Shown piece by piece: positions 45,541 to 57,729 of a stretch of DNA of 64,000 nt. This DNA comes from Diphasiastrum complanatum (lineage: Eukaryota; Streptophyta; Lycopodiopsida; Lycopodiales; Lycopodiaceae). The stretch is taken from NCBI GenBank assembly GCA_029204225.1, contig CM055105.1, forward strand, positions 10,978,806 to 11,042,805, read 5' to 3'. Made by a program: the position numbers and the translations under genes. Position 1 is the first letter of the stretch. The number at the start of each line of letters is the position of its first letter. Under the pieces are notes generated by a model. That model made no database searches and was not told the DNA's origin. It saw only the letters and a program-made list of their open reading frames with translations.

Positions 45541-45768
45541 CTTTATTTCGATTAAATTTAAAGGATTCACAAATCTCTGACATTAGTTGTTGGACTACAT
45601 CCAAGGAGGCATGGGATAATTTAACTAGTTTCTATGAAATTCTAGATGTTACTACTAGGCTCTATTTGAGGAAGAAGTTCTTGGTTGATAAGATGTCAAA
45701 CTCCTTCATTTTTAATAACCATGTAAATCTATCTTCAATCCTAATTAGCAAGATTTCAATTGCATAAG
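45541..45768 (+). pseudogene. Copia Gag fragment (UBN2 type)
   Basis: Reads WTTSKEAWDNLTSFYEIL, TTRLYLRKKFLVDKMS and NNHVNLSSILISKI before TAA. This is the core of the copia Gag helical domain. No LTR or pol is attached. Confidence 0.75.
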
Positions 45769-48308
45769 AAGAATAAGAATATTGTAGAATGGCATGTCAT
45801 TCAAAATAGATTCTTATTTTTTTTATAAAAAATTGTATGAAAGGGAATGATGCTATATAAAGAAAAACTTTATGTAAATTCTATTTTCATTAAAGATATT
45901 AGATCAATCTTTTATAGGGAACAAAAGGATGATACTCAATGTGACTTTTGAGATTGGCATACACTTAAATGGAAATTGTCCAAAGTAGGAAAAATAACAC
46001 ATGTGCTAGATTGACATTTTAGAAAAAAAATAATAGTATTTTCCTAGATAATATTGGCAAACTAGGATAAATGACACATATCCTAGGTTGACAACATAGG
46101 AAATAGAGAAATAAAAAAATGAAACATGTCCTAGATTGATCGTATAGGAAATAGAGGAATAGAAAAAATGAAACATATGTATAGGAAATAGAGAATTTTT
46201 CTAAAGTGAAAATCTAGGAAGTGTTTAAATTTTTCTAGTCTGAACAACTTCTAGATAGGATTTAGTAAAATTCCATAAAAAAAAATTCTTATCTCATAAC
46301 TAATCGTAAGTCTTCAATACTCTAGCAATGATTTTTTTTTTGAACGTTGTAGGTTGATCACCCATTAACTCTAACAACACTCATGCATGTAAGAATTCAC
46401 ATTTTCAGTTAAGAAGTGCATTACAATTCAAGCTAGGCACTACTTTCAAAGTTTTTGTAAGTAATTGAATTTTGTGACTAAAAAGTTATAGCCACTTTGA
46501 GATCATGCCTAAACATGTGCTAATTGCAAGCTATGATATTAATATGCACTTTAAGAATTAAGTTACAATGAAAAGTGGGGGTGTTCTACTGTTAAATTTA
46601 CAAACTAACACAAATCTATCATTGTTCTCCTCCTATTATGCTACAACAACATTTGAATGGTTGGGCAACATTGTTGAAAATAAGAAATGACTTAACCAAA
46701 TTCAGGGCTTTTCATTACATGATTAACTTCCATTGGTTAGTAAACTTCATTCTAGTAAAATGAGAGTTGTCAATTCTAGGGATAAATCTTTTTTGTATAA
46801 CAAGTTCTATACGTAATGCATGTATCAATAGTTCACCTCTTGCAATTGCCATTTTTCTTTAGAATCTATAGTTACTCTTGGTTCTTATGGATTTTCATAA
46901 AGAAATCTCTTTATGAATTATCTAGAATGAATCTTAATATAAGGCATCATGTATGCAATGACTCAAAATCTAAAAGCATGTGAATTTTTCAAGAATTTTC
47001 AATAACCCTATTGCATAATATAGTTCCATAGTCAAATTACTAGCTCTAATGTCTAGTTCCACTTCCTCCCTTAGAAATTTCAATTCCTCTAATGTTTTTG
47101 AACTTGAGGGATGTGAATTCTTCTTGACATTTAGTAATACTTTGTTCAAGTTCCAACTCTTGGAATTGCTCTCACTAGAAAAACTGCAGGGTTTTTTAGT
47201 TAAACCATTGCTAACTAATTCAATCCTATCCCAAACTCCTCATTAGTCACCTCTCAGATATGGTTCCATCTAGAGGCCATAATGAGGAAAACTATCAATT
47301 TCAATAAGACCTCAATTTTGTAAATCATTACCATTATTCACTCAATTAAGTGTTGCATTTGATTTTTCGATATAAGATACAAGTGGCCATTCCACACTAG
47401 AGTTCCTCAAAGAAATATCGAACCGTTCCTAGTCATATCAACTACTTAGTTTAGAAAAATTGTTGACATCAAATTGATAGGTACATATGTCATGTCAATT
47501 CAATGATTAACATCTGACTAATTGATTGATTGAATTTTAAAAAGAACTTCAAAGTCTAAGCTCAACTAACTTTTTAAATTATTAATAATTACTCCATTTA
47601 TTGATTAGCAAAAATAATGAAATCTTTTTCAATTTACGATTTTGTCACATATCTTTTTATAACAAAATTGTTCATAATCAAATTAATTTGAGATGAATTG
47701 AACTACTAATCCATTTTACATTTTTCAAGTATATCATTGGATTTTGAATTTGGAAATATTATTAGACAAAAATGTCATTTTTGACATGTAAAAGCTGAGC
47801 ATCCACCTTACATAGTAAACATCAAATTGTTGCTAAATTATATTCATAGTTTGTCGGGAAAAAAAAATCAAACTATATTAAACTTGGATAGTTCATTCAC
47901 TATCAACAAAGAGCTTGATTCACATAGATACTTCCTCATCATTGCACTTGAAATTAAAAAAGATGAAACTTCCTACGTCAGTCCAAAAATCACAAAATTC
48001 TTAAAAAAATGTAATCGATGTAATCATGTCGGCAAAGCTTCTAACCATCCGTGAACATAGTAGACAACCCATGAAATACCTCAATTATATATTACAAATA
48101 ATTTTAGGTATATGTAGAAAGTTTTATATTCACATAATTTCCATGCATCAGCATTTTGCTAAAAAAAATTGTAAATCTGCTAGAAATTGCCAAAACTTTA
48201 ATCAGTTCTTATGTTATGATGCTTTTCTACCATGTGCATCAATTCCACTATGTTTCCTACATTAAAAAAACCTATTTATAACAATTAAAGAACTATTCTA
48301 GCAGCAAT
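45769..48308. other. A+T-rich noncoding stretch
   Basis: No gene or RNA seen. A short unit ('aaaatgacacat(g)tcctag(a/g)ttgaca...taggaaatagag') is repeated three or four times at about 45985-46200. Small open frames near 47050 and 47830 lack any motif. Confidence 0.45.
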
Positions 48309-48630
48309 TGTCAAGGATCTTACTGGCAATATAGTTAGCTAATTTGCAAGCAATCTATCATCAAACAGATAAGCAGTAACCGAAGAGAACACTTCTGAAC
48401 TGTATTTACAAAAGAGATTGAAAGATATATATACACAGTCTAATTTTTGTGGGGTATCGCTGCATGATAGTTCGGTCCCCGTTACAGGACGCGTGTCCCA
48501 ACTTATACTACATGTACCTTCAAACTGGCACACATGCATACTATCACAAAGACAGTAAAAAACTCGAAATCACTGCTGAACATGGAAAGTCATGAACTGT
48601 GAGGGAAACTCGGGCTTACTTATTCTAACA
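48309..48630 (-). repeat. 3' LTR of copia F
   Basis: On the minus strand it starts TGTTAGAATAAGTAAGCCCG after a purine tract and contains a TATATATA box near 48427. The left end is taken as TGTC at 48309 but is uncertain because the 5' LTR is lost. Confidence 0.6.
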
Positions 48631-48640
48631 CTCTCTCTTA
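48631..48640 (-). other. Polypurine tract of copia F
   Basis: Minus-strand TAAGAGAGAG directly before the LTR start. Confidence 0.7.
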
Positions 48641-48649
48641 AACCCTAGT

Positions 48650-50320
48650 TTATCTTTCTTACAAAGAGTTCTTTTCTAAAAAACTCAAACTTATCGGTAC
48701 TTAAAGGTTTAGTGAATATATCAGCTAACTGATTCTCTGTCTTACAATGCACTATGTCTATTTCATTAGATAACAACTTCTCTCTAATGAAATGATACTT
48801 AATTTCTATATGCTTTGTGCGTGCATGAAATACAGGATTTTTAGCTAGTTGTATGGAACTCTGCTGTCACATCTGATCACAATAGGCTTATTCTGCAGAA
48901 TTCCAATGTCTTCTAACATTCTTCTTAGCCAAACTGCTTCCTGCGTAGCTGAACATAGTGCTTTGTATTCTACTTTTGTAGTAGAAAGAGCAACTGTGTC
49001 TTGTTTCTTACTTGACCAAGAAAATACACCAATACCAACATGAAATATATAACCTGTGGTAGATCTCATGTCATCAATACAGCCTGCCCAATCTGAATCA
49101 ACAAAGCCCTGTAAAACTGGTAAAGTATGTTGCCTCTCATATAACAATCCATGGGTTATCGTGCCCTTCACATAACGAAGAATTCTCTTTGCTGCTTTCC
49201 AATGAATCTCTCTAAAAGTAGCCATGAATTGACTTACAATGCTTACAGCATAACTTATGTCTAGACAAGTAGTTGTGAGATAAATCAGCGAACCAACTAA
49301 TTGACGAAATAAAGTGGCATCAACTAGTACACTCTCATCCTGATTAGATAGTTTCTTACCAACCTCCACAGGTGTGGATATTGGCTTGCTATTGCACATT
49401 TTGAAACGCTTCGAAATCTCATTCACGTACTTTGTCTGTGTTAGTGCGATGCTATTGCAACCTTGCCATACTTCCACTCCCAAATAGTAGTGCATCAAGC
49501 CAAGGTCAGTCATATCAAAACCAGAGGATAAGTCTTTCTTGATTGCACCAATCAGCTCATCATCATTTTCTGTGATTATGAGGTCGTCTACGTACAGAAC
49601 AATCAGTGTGATACTAGAGTCACGAGCAAAGTAGTAAAGATTGAAATCTGAAGAAGTGCATATCAAACCTCTAGAAAGGAGATGCTCATCAAAGTGGCTA
49701 TACCAAACATGTGGTGCTTGTTTCAATCTGTACAAGGCTTTCTTCAAATTGCACACTTTGTCTTCTATGCCATGTGTCACAAAGCCACTAGGTTGCTCCA
49801 TGTACACTTCTTCTTCAAGTTTACCATTCATAAATGCAGACTTTACGTCCATCTGATGTAGATTCCATCCAAATAGTGCCACCAAAGCAATCACCATGCG
49901 AACTATATTCCACTTGGCCATAGGAGCGAAGGTCTCTTCGTAGTCAATGCCCTTACTTTGCACATAGCCTTTCACTACAAGCCTTGCTTTGTGTTTTGCA
50001 ATAGTTCCATCGGCATTGTACTTTGTCCTATATACCCATTTGTTGCCAATGGGTCTTTTGCCCTTTGGAAGATCCACTATCTCCCATGTGTCATGGTGTT
50101 TGATGGAATCAATCTCCTCCTGCATTGCTTTTTGCCAAATCTCCTGATTTTTGGCCTCCTCAAAGCAAGAGGGTTCAGTAGATGAAATAATATCACTCAT
50201 AAGTGCAAGATTTACCTGAAACTTGTCAGGTTCCTTCCTCTCTCGTGTGGAATGCCACAACTCTCCCTCCTTGCTAGGCTCGGCAATTTCCCCTTCCTTG
50301 TCACTCATGAGTTTAGTATA
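48650..50320 (-). pseudogene. Copia F reverse transcriptase and RNase H
   Basis: 487 codons are open from 50308. The RT shows KAMQEEIDSIKHHDTWEIV, NKWVYRTKYNADGTIAKHKA, HQMDVKSAFMNGKLEEEVYM, a LYRLKQAPHVWYSHF block (Gly to Arg in YGLKQAP) and YVDDLII near 49590. RNase H shows VDSDWAGCIDDMRSTTGY and SSKKQDTVALSTTKVEYKAL. A shift near 48865 hides the end, which continues with KNPVFHARTKHIEIKYHFI and DIFTKPLSTDKF. A single stop at 50321-50323 separates it from the integrase linker in the same frame. Confidence 0.9.
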
Positions 50321-51619
50321 TCATTTGGGTAACTTACGTTGAGGTGATCCGCTATGAGGTGAATAGGAATCCCATGGTGCATCTTGCTCCTTCCTTTTAT
50401 CACCTGCTACCTCAATCTTTTCCGATCCAATAGATTTGTTTCTCACCCTCCATCTCGTCTCTATGGTGGGAGGAGTACCACATCCCTCATCATCATCATC
50501 ATGATCTTCCTGTGGTGGTAGAACTATTTCATCCTCTTTGAGAAGCTTGCATAGCTCATCATTATTCTCTTCTTCACCCCCAAATCTATGGATTTTATCA
50601 AATAAGACATCACGGCTTATGTGTACATGTAGCCCCTCTGGATCATAACATCTATATCCCTTGGTTTGTTCATCATATCTTGTAAAAATGCACTTCAAGA
50701 CCTTTACCTGCATTTTGGCTCTCTCACTCTTAGTTATGTGAACATACACTCGGCATCCAAATACTCGCAACCCATCCATCTTAGGCTTCTTACCAGTGAA
50801 TGCCTCTTCGGGTGTGCGATTATGTACTGCAACTGTAGGGCTTCTATTTTGTAAGAACACAGCAGTTTCGACAACTTCTCCCTATAAAGAATCAGTAACT
50901 CCCATATGTGTCATCATTGCCCTAGCTACTTTGACAATGGTATGATTCCTTCTTTCAGCTACCCCATTCTGTTGAGGTGTATCAACTTGCGCAAACTCCT
51001 GTTTAATGCCATGCTCCTTGCAAAAGTCAATAAAATCTGTGGAACAATACTCACCACCACAATCTGCCATGAGTACCTTGATCTTAGCACCTGACTGATT
51101 TTCAACCAATGCTTTGAAGCTTTTAAAGCATCCAAATGTGTCAGACTTCTGCTTAACGGTGTATATCCAGGTCTGACGTGAGTAATCATCAATGAAGTTA
51201 GCAAATAAAATGCTTTACCAATAGACATTACCTTCATTGGCCCACATAAGTCAGAGTGTATCAACTCAAGCACTCGTTTTGCCCTTATTGGTCCTTCTTT
51301 GTTGAACTTCTTCCCGTGTAACTTGCCTAGCACGCACTCCTTACAAATGGACTCTTCTTTGTCATCCAAACTAGGTAGACCTGTTACCATCTTGAGCTTA
51401 CCAAGTAGCCTCAAGCTTTTGAAGTTCAAATGCCCCATGTGCCTATGCCATAAATCACTTTGTGATATAGATGTAGATGCTAACACATTGCATTTCGTAA
51501 CAATTGCATTTAACTTGTACAAACCGCAGGTTTTATCCCTAAAGCCATCAGCAATCACCTTGAAATCCCATTTCACATCCTTGATCTGGCATTTCTTGTC
51601 GTTGAACTCCACCTTCAAC
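50321..51619 (-). pseudogene. Copia F integrase
   Basis: The minus strand opens with LKVEFNDKKCQIKDVKWDF, then the HHCC zinc region (LWHRHMGHLNF ... CKECVLGKLH), ELIHSDLCGPM, a shift near 51110, MADCGGEYCSTDF, TPQQNGVAERRNHTI, a stop at 50882, and the C-terminal GLRVFGCRVYVHI and RCYDPEGLHVHISRDVLFD. The expected upstream protease/zinc part is not on this strand; it lies inverted at 51620-52412. Confidence 0.88.
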
Positions 51620-52412
51620 TTATGAGTGTTCGCATGGAGGAAAATGAGGGCATAGGGTCCTATTTCACACGAATAAAGGAGTTACGAGACCAGTTAACAG
51701 CTATTGGTGAACCAATAAGAGATGTTGAGCTGGTTTACACAGCTATAAATGGGCTACCTGAAAATTTCCAAATGTTTGCAAGTGGCATTGCTTCAAGGGA
51801 GAGACTATCAACATTTGAAAATCTTCATGGCATCATCCTATAGGAGGAACAAAGGCGTGAAGTGGTAAAAACTCGACTTCCCACATCGGAAGATCAAGCA
51901 ATGCTAGCCAAAGGGAAGCATAAGTACAAGAAGCAATCCAAGAAGTCGCATGTGGAGGATGACAATCAAGGATCCACATCAGGCAAGAAGAAGAAAGACA
52001 ATTGTTTCTATTGCCAAAATCCTGGACATTGGGCAAGAGATTGTCACAAAAAGAAGGTGGATATTAAGAGGGACAAAGAAAAGCAGTTGACCAATTTTGT
52101 CGAAGAAGAGAATGATAGCGATAACGAAGATCAAGGCACGACATTTGCGACAGCATTAGCATCGCAACATTCCATTGATCATACACATTGGTACGTGGAC
52201 TCATGAACAACGAGACACATGATTGACAACAAATCATGGTTTAAAAATCTGGAGCCTATTGATGATGGAGATAGAGTTGCGTAGGCGAACGGCGATGAGT
52301 GCCAAATCCATGGAGTTGGTGCAGTGCCTATTCGATTTCCTGATGGACATGTGAAGGTAATTGAAAATGTGCTGTATGTTTCTAGCCTTTAGAAGAATCT
52401 TTTATCTATTGG
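51620..52412 (+). pseudogene. Copia F Gag end and protease, inverted segment
   Basis: Opposite in strand to the rest of F. It reads MEENEGIGSYFTRIKELRDQL, a stop at 51841, a basic linker, the zinc knuckle CFYCQNPGHWARDC (about 52006-52047), then the protease region with HWYVDS and an altered motif (a stop replaces the Gly), and ends ENVLYVSSL with LLSIG. Both ends meet the minus-strand parts where the next codons of a copia polyprotein should be, so the block is a simple inversion of about 793 bp. Confidence 0.85.
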
Positions 52413-52743
52413 TCCTCAAAAACATCATTCGAGAGGGGTTCGCCGTTTGAAACTGCGTTTTGAGTGCATCCCAAGCGCTTCTTGCTGATTCAGCTTCACT
52501 TATGTGGGCAATAACATGATCCTTATCTGACAAGTTTATCAAGGATAAGGCCTTCTACGCCCTTTTGTGAAATGCACGAATATCGGTTGGAGTTGTAGCT
52601 GGCCGTTGTTCCACCCCAATGACAATGTCTCACAGCTCCTTTTCCATGAAAATACTTTTCATTTTGAATTTTCAAATGCTGTAATTGGATACCTTGTCCA
52701 ATCTACTAGCTTCTCCAAGCACGAATTCTCCCAATCCTGCCAT
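52413..52743 (-). pseudogene. Copia F Gag N-terminus
   Basis: The minus-strand ATG at 52743 starts MAGLGEFVLGEASRLDKVSN. KFKMKSIFMEKEL, DIVIGVEQRP and SARSAWDALKTQFQTAN then follow, with three in-frame stops, and it ends PSRMMFLRT at the inversion point. The element is cut just upstream: no leader, primer site or 5' LTR remains before repeat R1. Confidence 0.82.
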
Positions 52744-52770
52744 TTCGCCAAAAATTGCTCCGTTAGAATG

Positions 52771-52990
52771 CTGGATAGGTACCTAACTATGTAAAGTTGC
52801 TACTTTTAGATGGTTCTCTACTTGTTACACTAAGACTACCACCTTTAACACTACTCCCACTAACTCTACTCCACTAAAGTAGCATTCAACATGATTTGTA
52901 GTGAAAAAGAGAGGGAGAGAGGGAGAGTTAGATGGATAGAAGGAGCATAGAAGGTTCCACGTCTCCTTTCACACTTAACACATGATTTGA
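52771..52990. repeat. Dispersed repeat R1, copy 2
   Basis: Same-orientation copy of 5041-5240, from GGATAGGTACCTAACTATG to the purine-rich AGAGGGAGAGAGGGAG tail. Confidence 0.6.
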
Positions 52991-53101
52991 CTCTACCATT
53001 CCAAAAAAGCCCTCTCCTATACATACCTCCACTCTACTTACTCATGCAAATTCCATCCATCATTACTCCTATTCATTCTTTCCCTTCATGTGCTTCCGAA
53101 G
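52991..53101. other. Short noncoding spacer before copia G
   Basis: C/T-rich sequence with no motif. It may be the rest of the R1-bearing repeat or a leader scrap. Confidence 0.3.
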
Positions 53102-55290
53102 ATGGAGTCCATCTTGATCCTTCAAGACGTGATGGACATAGTTCTTGGCCTTGAAGAAGAACCACAAGTTCTTCAAGAGGTTCAAAAATACAAAAAGAGA
53201 GCTAGGATGGCTCTCCACTACATTAAAATGAATGTCTCTAATGAGATATTGAGGGAGATAGGTACTTGTACAACAGCCAAAGAATCTTGGGATTGTCTCA
53301 AGACTATCTATGAGGCTAAGAATACCTCTAGGCTGATCACTTTTAGGAATCAAATCTTTCAAAGTACCCAAAAGAGTGATGAGAGTGCATCTAGTTATGT
53401 TTTGAGAGTAAAAGATATTCATAGAGAACTTGCTTGTATTGGTGATTCCATCAATCAAAATGAGCTAGTTCAAGTCATTCTCAATGGCTTGAGAAGTGAA
53501 TTTGATAACCTTGTTCAATCCTATGCCATTAAGGAGGAGCTACCAAGTTTGGAGGCTCTCCAAAGTGTGCTAATTTCGAAAGAATCAAGACAAGAGTACA
53601 AGCTCTTGATGATGGACAAGCTTTCTCTCACTCATAATGATGGCAAAGCTCTCTTTGCCAAGGATAAGCACAAAGGGAGGAGCAAGTACCAACATCAACA
53701 ATCCTCAAGCAAGGACAAAGTCAAATCCAAAGACAAAGATGAGGAGGAAGATGATTCCTCTAATGCTTCATCATCCAAGCTCAAGAAGAAGAAGATCAAG
53801 TGCTTTTATTGTGGCAAGAAAGGTCATTATGCCACCAATTGCTTCAAGAAGAAGAATCAACTCAAGCAAGCCAACATTACCAACGAGAAGGAAGACACTA
53901 TTGCAAGTGATGGAGAGGAATCTCTTATGGTCTCTAGTTTCTCATCTACTCCTTTCAAGAAGGACGACCTATGGTATATTGATAGTGGAGCCTCTTCACA
54001 TATGTGTAGCTCCAAGGACTCTTTCTCTTCTATTGCACCTTATGATGGAGTCAAGAAATCAATATACACTGCAAATGATTTTGAATGTCCTATTGAAGGC
54101 ATAGGGAACATTCCCTTGAAGCTTGCATCCTCTAAAGTTCTTTCTCTCTCTAAAGTTCTTTATGTACCTAAGCTTACCAAGAATCTTATTAGTGTTGGCC
54201 AATTGCTTGATAATGGCCTTGATGTAAAATTCAATGTTGATACTTGCACTATCAAGAAGAATGATGAGATACTTGCATTAGGATCTAGATTTGGTGGCAT
54301 CTATAAACTAGATCCAAATGAGTATGTGAATTCTTGTAATGTTGCTCTTGTGAACAAGCTCTCTATGGAGGAATTATGGCATAGGAGGTTGGGATATTCC
54401 AACTACAAATCCATGCTCTCTATGATCAAAGAAGCCAAAGCTATTGGCTTGCCAAAGTCACTCTCCAAGAAGATCAAGCCTTGTGAGGCTTGTGCTATTG
54501 CTAAATCTCACAAAAAGCCATTTACAAGATCTTCTATCAAAAGCAAGCATCCTTTGGAGTTAATCCACTCGGATGTGCATTTCTCATCAACTACAAGCAA
54601 GGGAGGAGCCACTTGTTTTGTTACTTTCATTGATGATTACACAAGATTCACTTGGATATATCTGCTTGCTTCTAAATCTATGGTGTTTGATCATTTCATT
54701 ATTTTCAAAGCTTATGTAGAGAAGCAATTCTCATTCAAGATTAAAGCTCTTAGAAGTGATGGAGGTGGTGAATATATCTCCAATAAATTTCAAGATTTTT
54801 GTGAGTTTGAAGGCATTAAAAGAGAGCTTTCTTGTGCCTACTCTCCATCTCAAAATGGAGTGGCTGAGAGAAAGAATAGATCTCTATGTGAATGTGCAAA
54901 ATCTATGAGAATTGAGGCATCTTTGCCCAAAGATTTTTGGGGAGAAGCCATTAATTGTGCAAATTATCTTTGCAATAGGCTCCCACATATAGCTCTTGGA
55001 GGAAAGTCACCATATGAAATCTTATTTTTGAAGAAGCCTAAGGTTGATCACCTTAGAGTTTTTAGATGCTTATGCTTGTCCATATTCCCTTGGAAACAAG
55101 GAAAAAGGAAGATCCTAGTGCATGCAAAGGGATCATGGTTGGATACTCATCCATCAAGAAGGCCTATAGAGTCTTTATACTCTATAATTCTCAAGTTATT
55201 AAAAGTAGAGATGTTGTCTTTCATGAAGATCAACACTCATCTTTTGAAGAGGCCGAGATCAAGAAATCTATGGAAGAAGATGGAGAGAGT
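53102..55290 (+). pseudogene. Copia G Gag-protease-integrase, truncated both ends
   Basis: Long open frame to near 55060. Gag starts inside the domain at MESILILQDVMDIVLGLEEEP (the preceding NYxxWK segment is missing), then the UBN2 region and a CCHC knuckle, CFYCGKKGHYATNC (53811-53852). Protease WYIDSGASSHMCSS lies near 53972. The zinc region is LWHRRLGYSNY ... CEACAIAKSHK (His of the GHPN block replaced by Tyr). The integrase core has ELIHSDVHF, FIDDYTRFTWIY, RSDGGGEYIS and QNGVAERKNRSL. A shift near 55065 moves to the C-terminal HIPLETRKKED and GIMVGYSSIKKAYR. It ends at DVVFHEDQ and TAA 55291; RT, RNase H and LTRs are absent. Gag through integrase being open for about 650 codons suggests fairly recent loss of activity. 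Confidence 0.9.
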
Positions 55291-56230
55291 TAATATAACT
55301 CTCATGAACGGTGCACTATCACAAACAATGGACCAAGGAGACTTCAGATTCAATGTCCAGTCCGAAAATGATATATGGTGGTTGGCAGCTTTTCAGGTAA
55401 TTATTTTCTTTATTAGGTTAAGCCGTCATTTGTTAATTGCTAAGGAGAGAAAAGAGAGAAAAGTGGATCTTACCTAATACTGACCCTATGCTCATAGTGC
55501 TCTTCCCATCCTCTTGCTCAAGCTAGTTGGAGAAGCCATAGCATAGACTAGTTGGGCGACCGCCATAGTCATATGCTAGATGGAGCCATAGCCAATGGAG
55601 GATGCGAAACGTACAACATTGGCGTCGTTGCTGCTCTTTTTTCTCGCTTTACTTATTCTTTTAATTTACTATTCCTCTGTTTCTATCCTTGTAACTTACT
55701 ATTTTACTTTCAGGCAGCTGAACTAATCTCTTTGGAGGGAGGGAATGCATTTCACAAGTTTTTTGTGTATCTTTCATTTAAACAGGAAATGTGTGTTGTT
55801 TTTTCATATCTTTGTTTATGTTTCTTTTGTGTAAGATTGGCCTTTTTCGTTGTTAGGAGGGCTTGTTCTTGACACCAGGAGGGCGAGGCACTGCATTATT
55901 TTCATCTAAATAAGCACCAATATTTCTGGGCTTGTTCCAATTCTAGCCTATGCCAGGATGCAAGTTTATTGGACGTTCACTATGTCCATGTGTCATTTTG
56001 TTCAACGTTCCTTTCTCTCATACGTGGCCATTTATGTGCGACTAATCTTTACAATTTTCTGCTTCGTCCGATTTTCAGGTCTCTGCTCAGGCAGATTGCC
56101 ATGTGGCATGTTCTGGAGGTGCACGTTGGCTTTATGTGAGGAGAATTTGCATGCAGATGTTTTGTTTTGGAGGTGGACGTTGGCATCACGCAGATTTTTT
56201 CTTGGCTTTGAAAAGCAAGAGGAGCATAAG
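55291..56230. other. Noncoding region, possible exon remnant
   Basis: Sequence at 55305-55396 is open and ends CTTTTCAG followed by GTAATT, a good splice donor context, and another CAG-GAA step is near 55786. No domain is recognised, so an exon call would be a guess. The rest appears noncoding. Confidence 0.3.
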
Positions 56231-56690
56231 AGGTTTTTGCAGTCTGCATGCAAATTTTTGATCGTTGCTGTGTTTTGTTCTTGCTTTTTTGTCAGCTGTC
56301 ACTACATAGCATATAAACGGTTCGTTGCTGTGTGAGCGATGCTCAATTTGTTGATGCGAGCTATTCAAACACGTGTTTCAAGCTGTTTTTCAGCATTGTT
56401 TCAATTGCATCCGATCAGTGATCAAGAGCTTGCACATACGTTCCGAAAGATCAGCACAGGAGGTTTTTGCAGTCTGCATGCAAATTTCTGATCGTTGCTC
56501 TATTTTGTTCTTTTTTTCGTCAGCTGTCGCTACATAGCATATAAACGGCTTGTTGTTGTGTGGGCCATGGTGAATTTGTTGATGCAAGCTGTTCAAACAC
56601 GCGTTTCAAGCTGTTTTTCATCATTGTTTCAATTGCATCCGATCACTGATCAAGAGCTTGCACATACGTTCCAAAAGATCAGCCTTTGGC
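56231..56690 (+). repeat. Tandem duplication, 230-bp unit x2
   Basis: Units begin AGGTTTTTGCAGTCTGCATG at 56231 and 56461 and end near the GAAAGATCAGC / AAAAGATCAGC words. They differ by scattered substitutions and a few small indels. Confidence 0.9.
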
Positions 56691-56733
56691 CTCTTCTGCT
56701 TATTGTTTCTCTTTCTTGTGCAAATTGCAATCT

Positions 56734-57285
56734 GTTATAGCTTGCATGAGTGCTCAGATCCCAAAGATCAGCCTTTGGCCACGCAGAAAGTGCCCCTCAA
56801 AAGCAGGTGGTCCCAACTCTTCAATATTACGCAGCAGCCCTTCCCTGCCTTTCTAAGTCGGATAAGCCTGCCTTCTGGAAGTTGGAAAAGCTTGGCCTTC
56901 CTTCAATCTCCCTCTCAGGAGGCCCAAAAATCTGTCTTTTTGAAACGTGTCTTCATTTGTACGCAATGTTTGTGTGAAAATTGAAAAACAGAGCTCTGAA
57001 ATATCAATTTGTTATAGGGTGCATGAGCGCTCAGATCCCAAAGATCAGCCTCTGGCCACGCTGAAAGCGCTTTGCAAAAGCAGTTGGTCCCAACTTTCAA
57101 TATTACGCAGCAGCCCTTCCCTCCCTTTCTAAGTCGGCTAAGCTTGTCTTCTGGAAGTTGGAAAAGCTTGGTCTTCCTTCAATTTCCCTCTCACGAGGCC
57201 CAAAAATCTAGCTTTTTGAAATGTCCCTTCATTTGCATGCGATGTTAGTGTGAAAATTGAAGAACAGAGCTCTGAAATATAGGTC
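56734..57285 (+). repeat. Tandem duplication, 277-bp unit x2
   Basis: Units begin GTTATAG(C/G) at 56734 and 57011, both with 'gctcagatcccaaagatcagcc', 'caatattacgcagcagccc' and 'acagagctctgaaatat'. The first copy's 'aaagatcagcctttggcc' also overlaps the end of the 230-bp repeats. Confidence 0.9.
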
Positions 57286-57729
57286 TTTTTGCATGCACTA
57301 TGAGTTTGCGGATTGAAAGTTGTCTGGAATCTCTTGGTAATTTATGAATTGAAAATCTGAAATGTGATTGTCTTTGTATGGACTGTTATCGTCAAAACTA
57401 AAATTTATTTGTTGGAACTTATTTCTTGGAAATCTTTCTGATCTGTGATCACTTTAGAGTTATGTTGTAATCGGACGGACACTTTCATGCAAAACTGTCA
57501 TGGTAGTTTCTGAATTGGAAATCTGAAATGCATGTGTTTTCTTGCTCAAATGGACAGTTTCCTACAAAACTCGTTGGTCTCATCAAGAATCATTTCCAAG
57601 CTCTGATGTATAGAAGCTTTCGTGTCACAGCAGCGATTGCAACACAAGAACTCAGCAGTTGTTAAAATCTTGAGGTATGTTTTAGTCATGTTTTTCAAGA
57701 CTATACAAAATTACAGTTGTTTTGAAGTT

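Noticed and set aside
47049-48265. Small open frames in the A+T-rich stretch
   Set aside because: They are short, lack motifs and are expected by chance in this composition.
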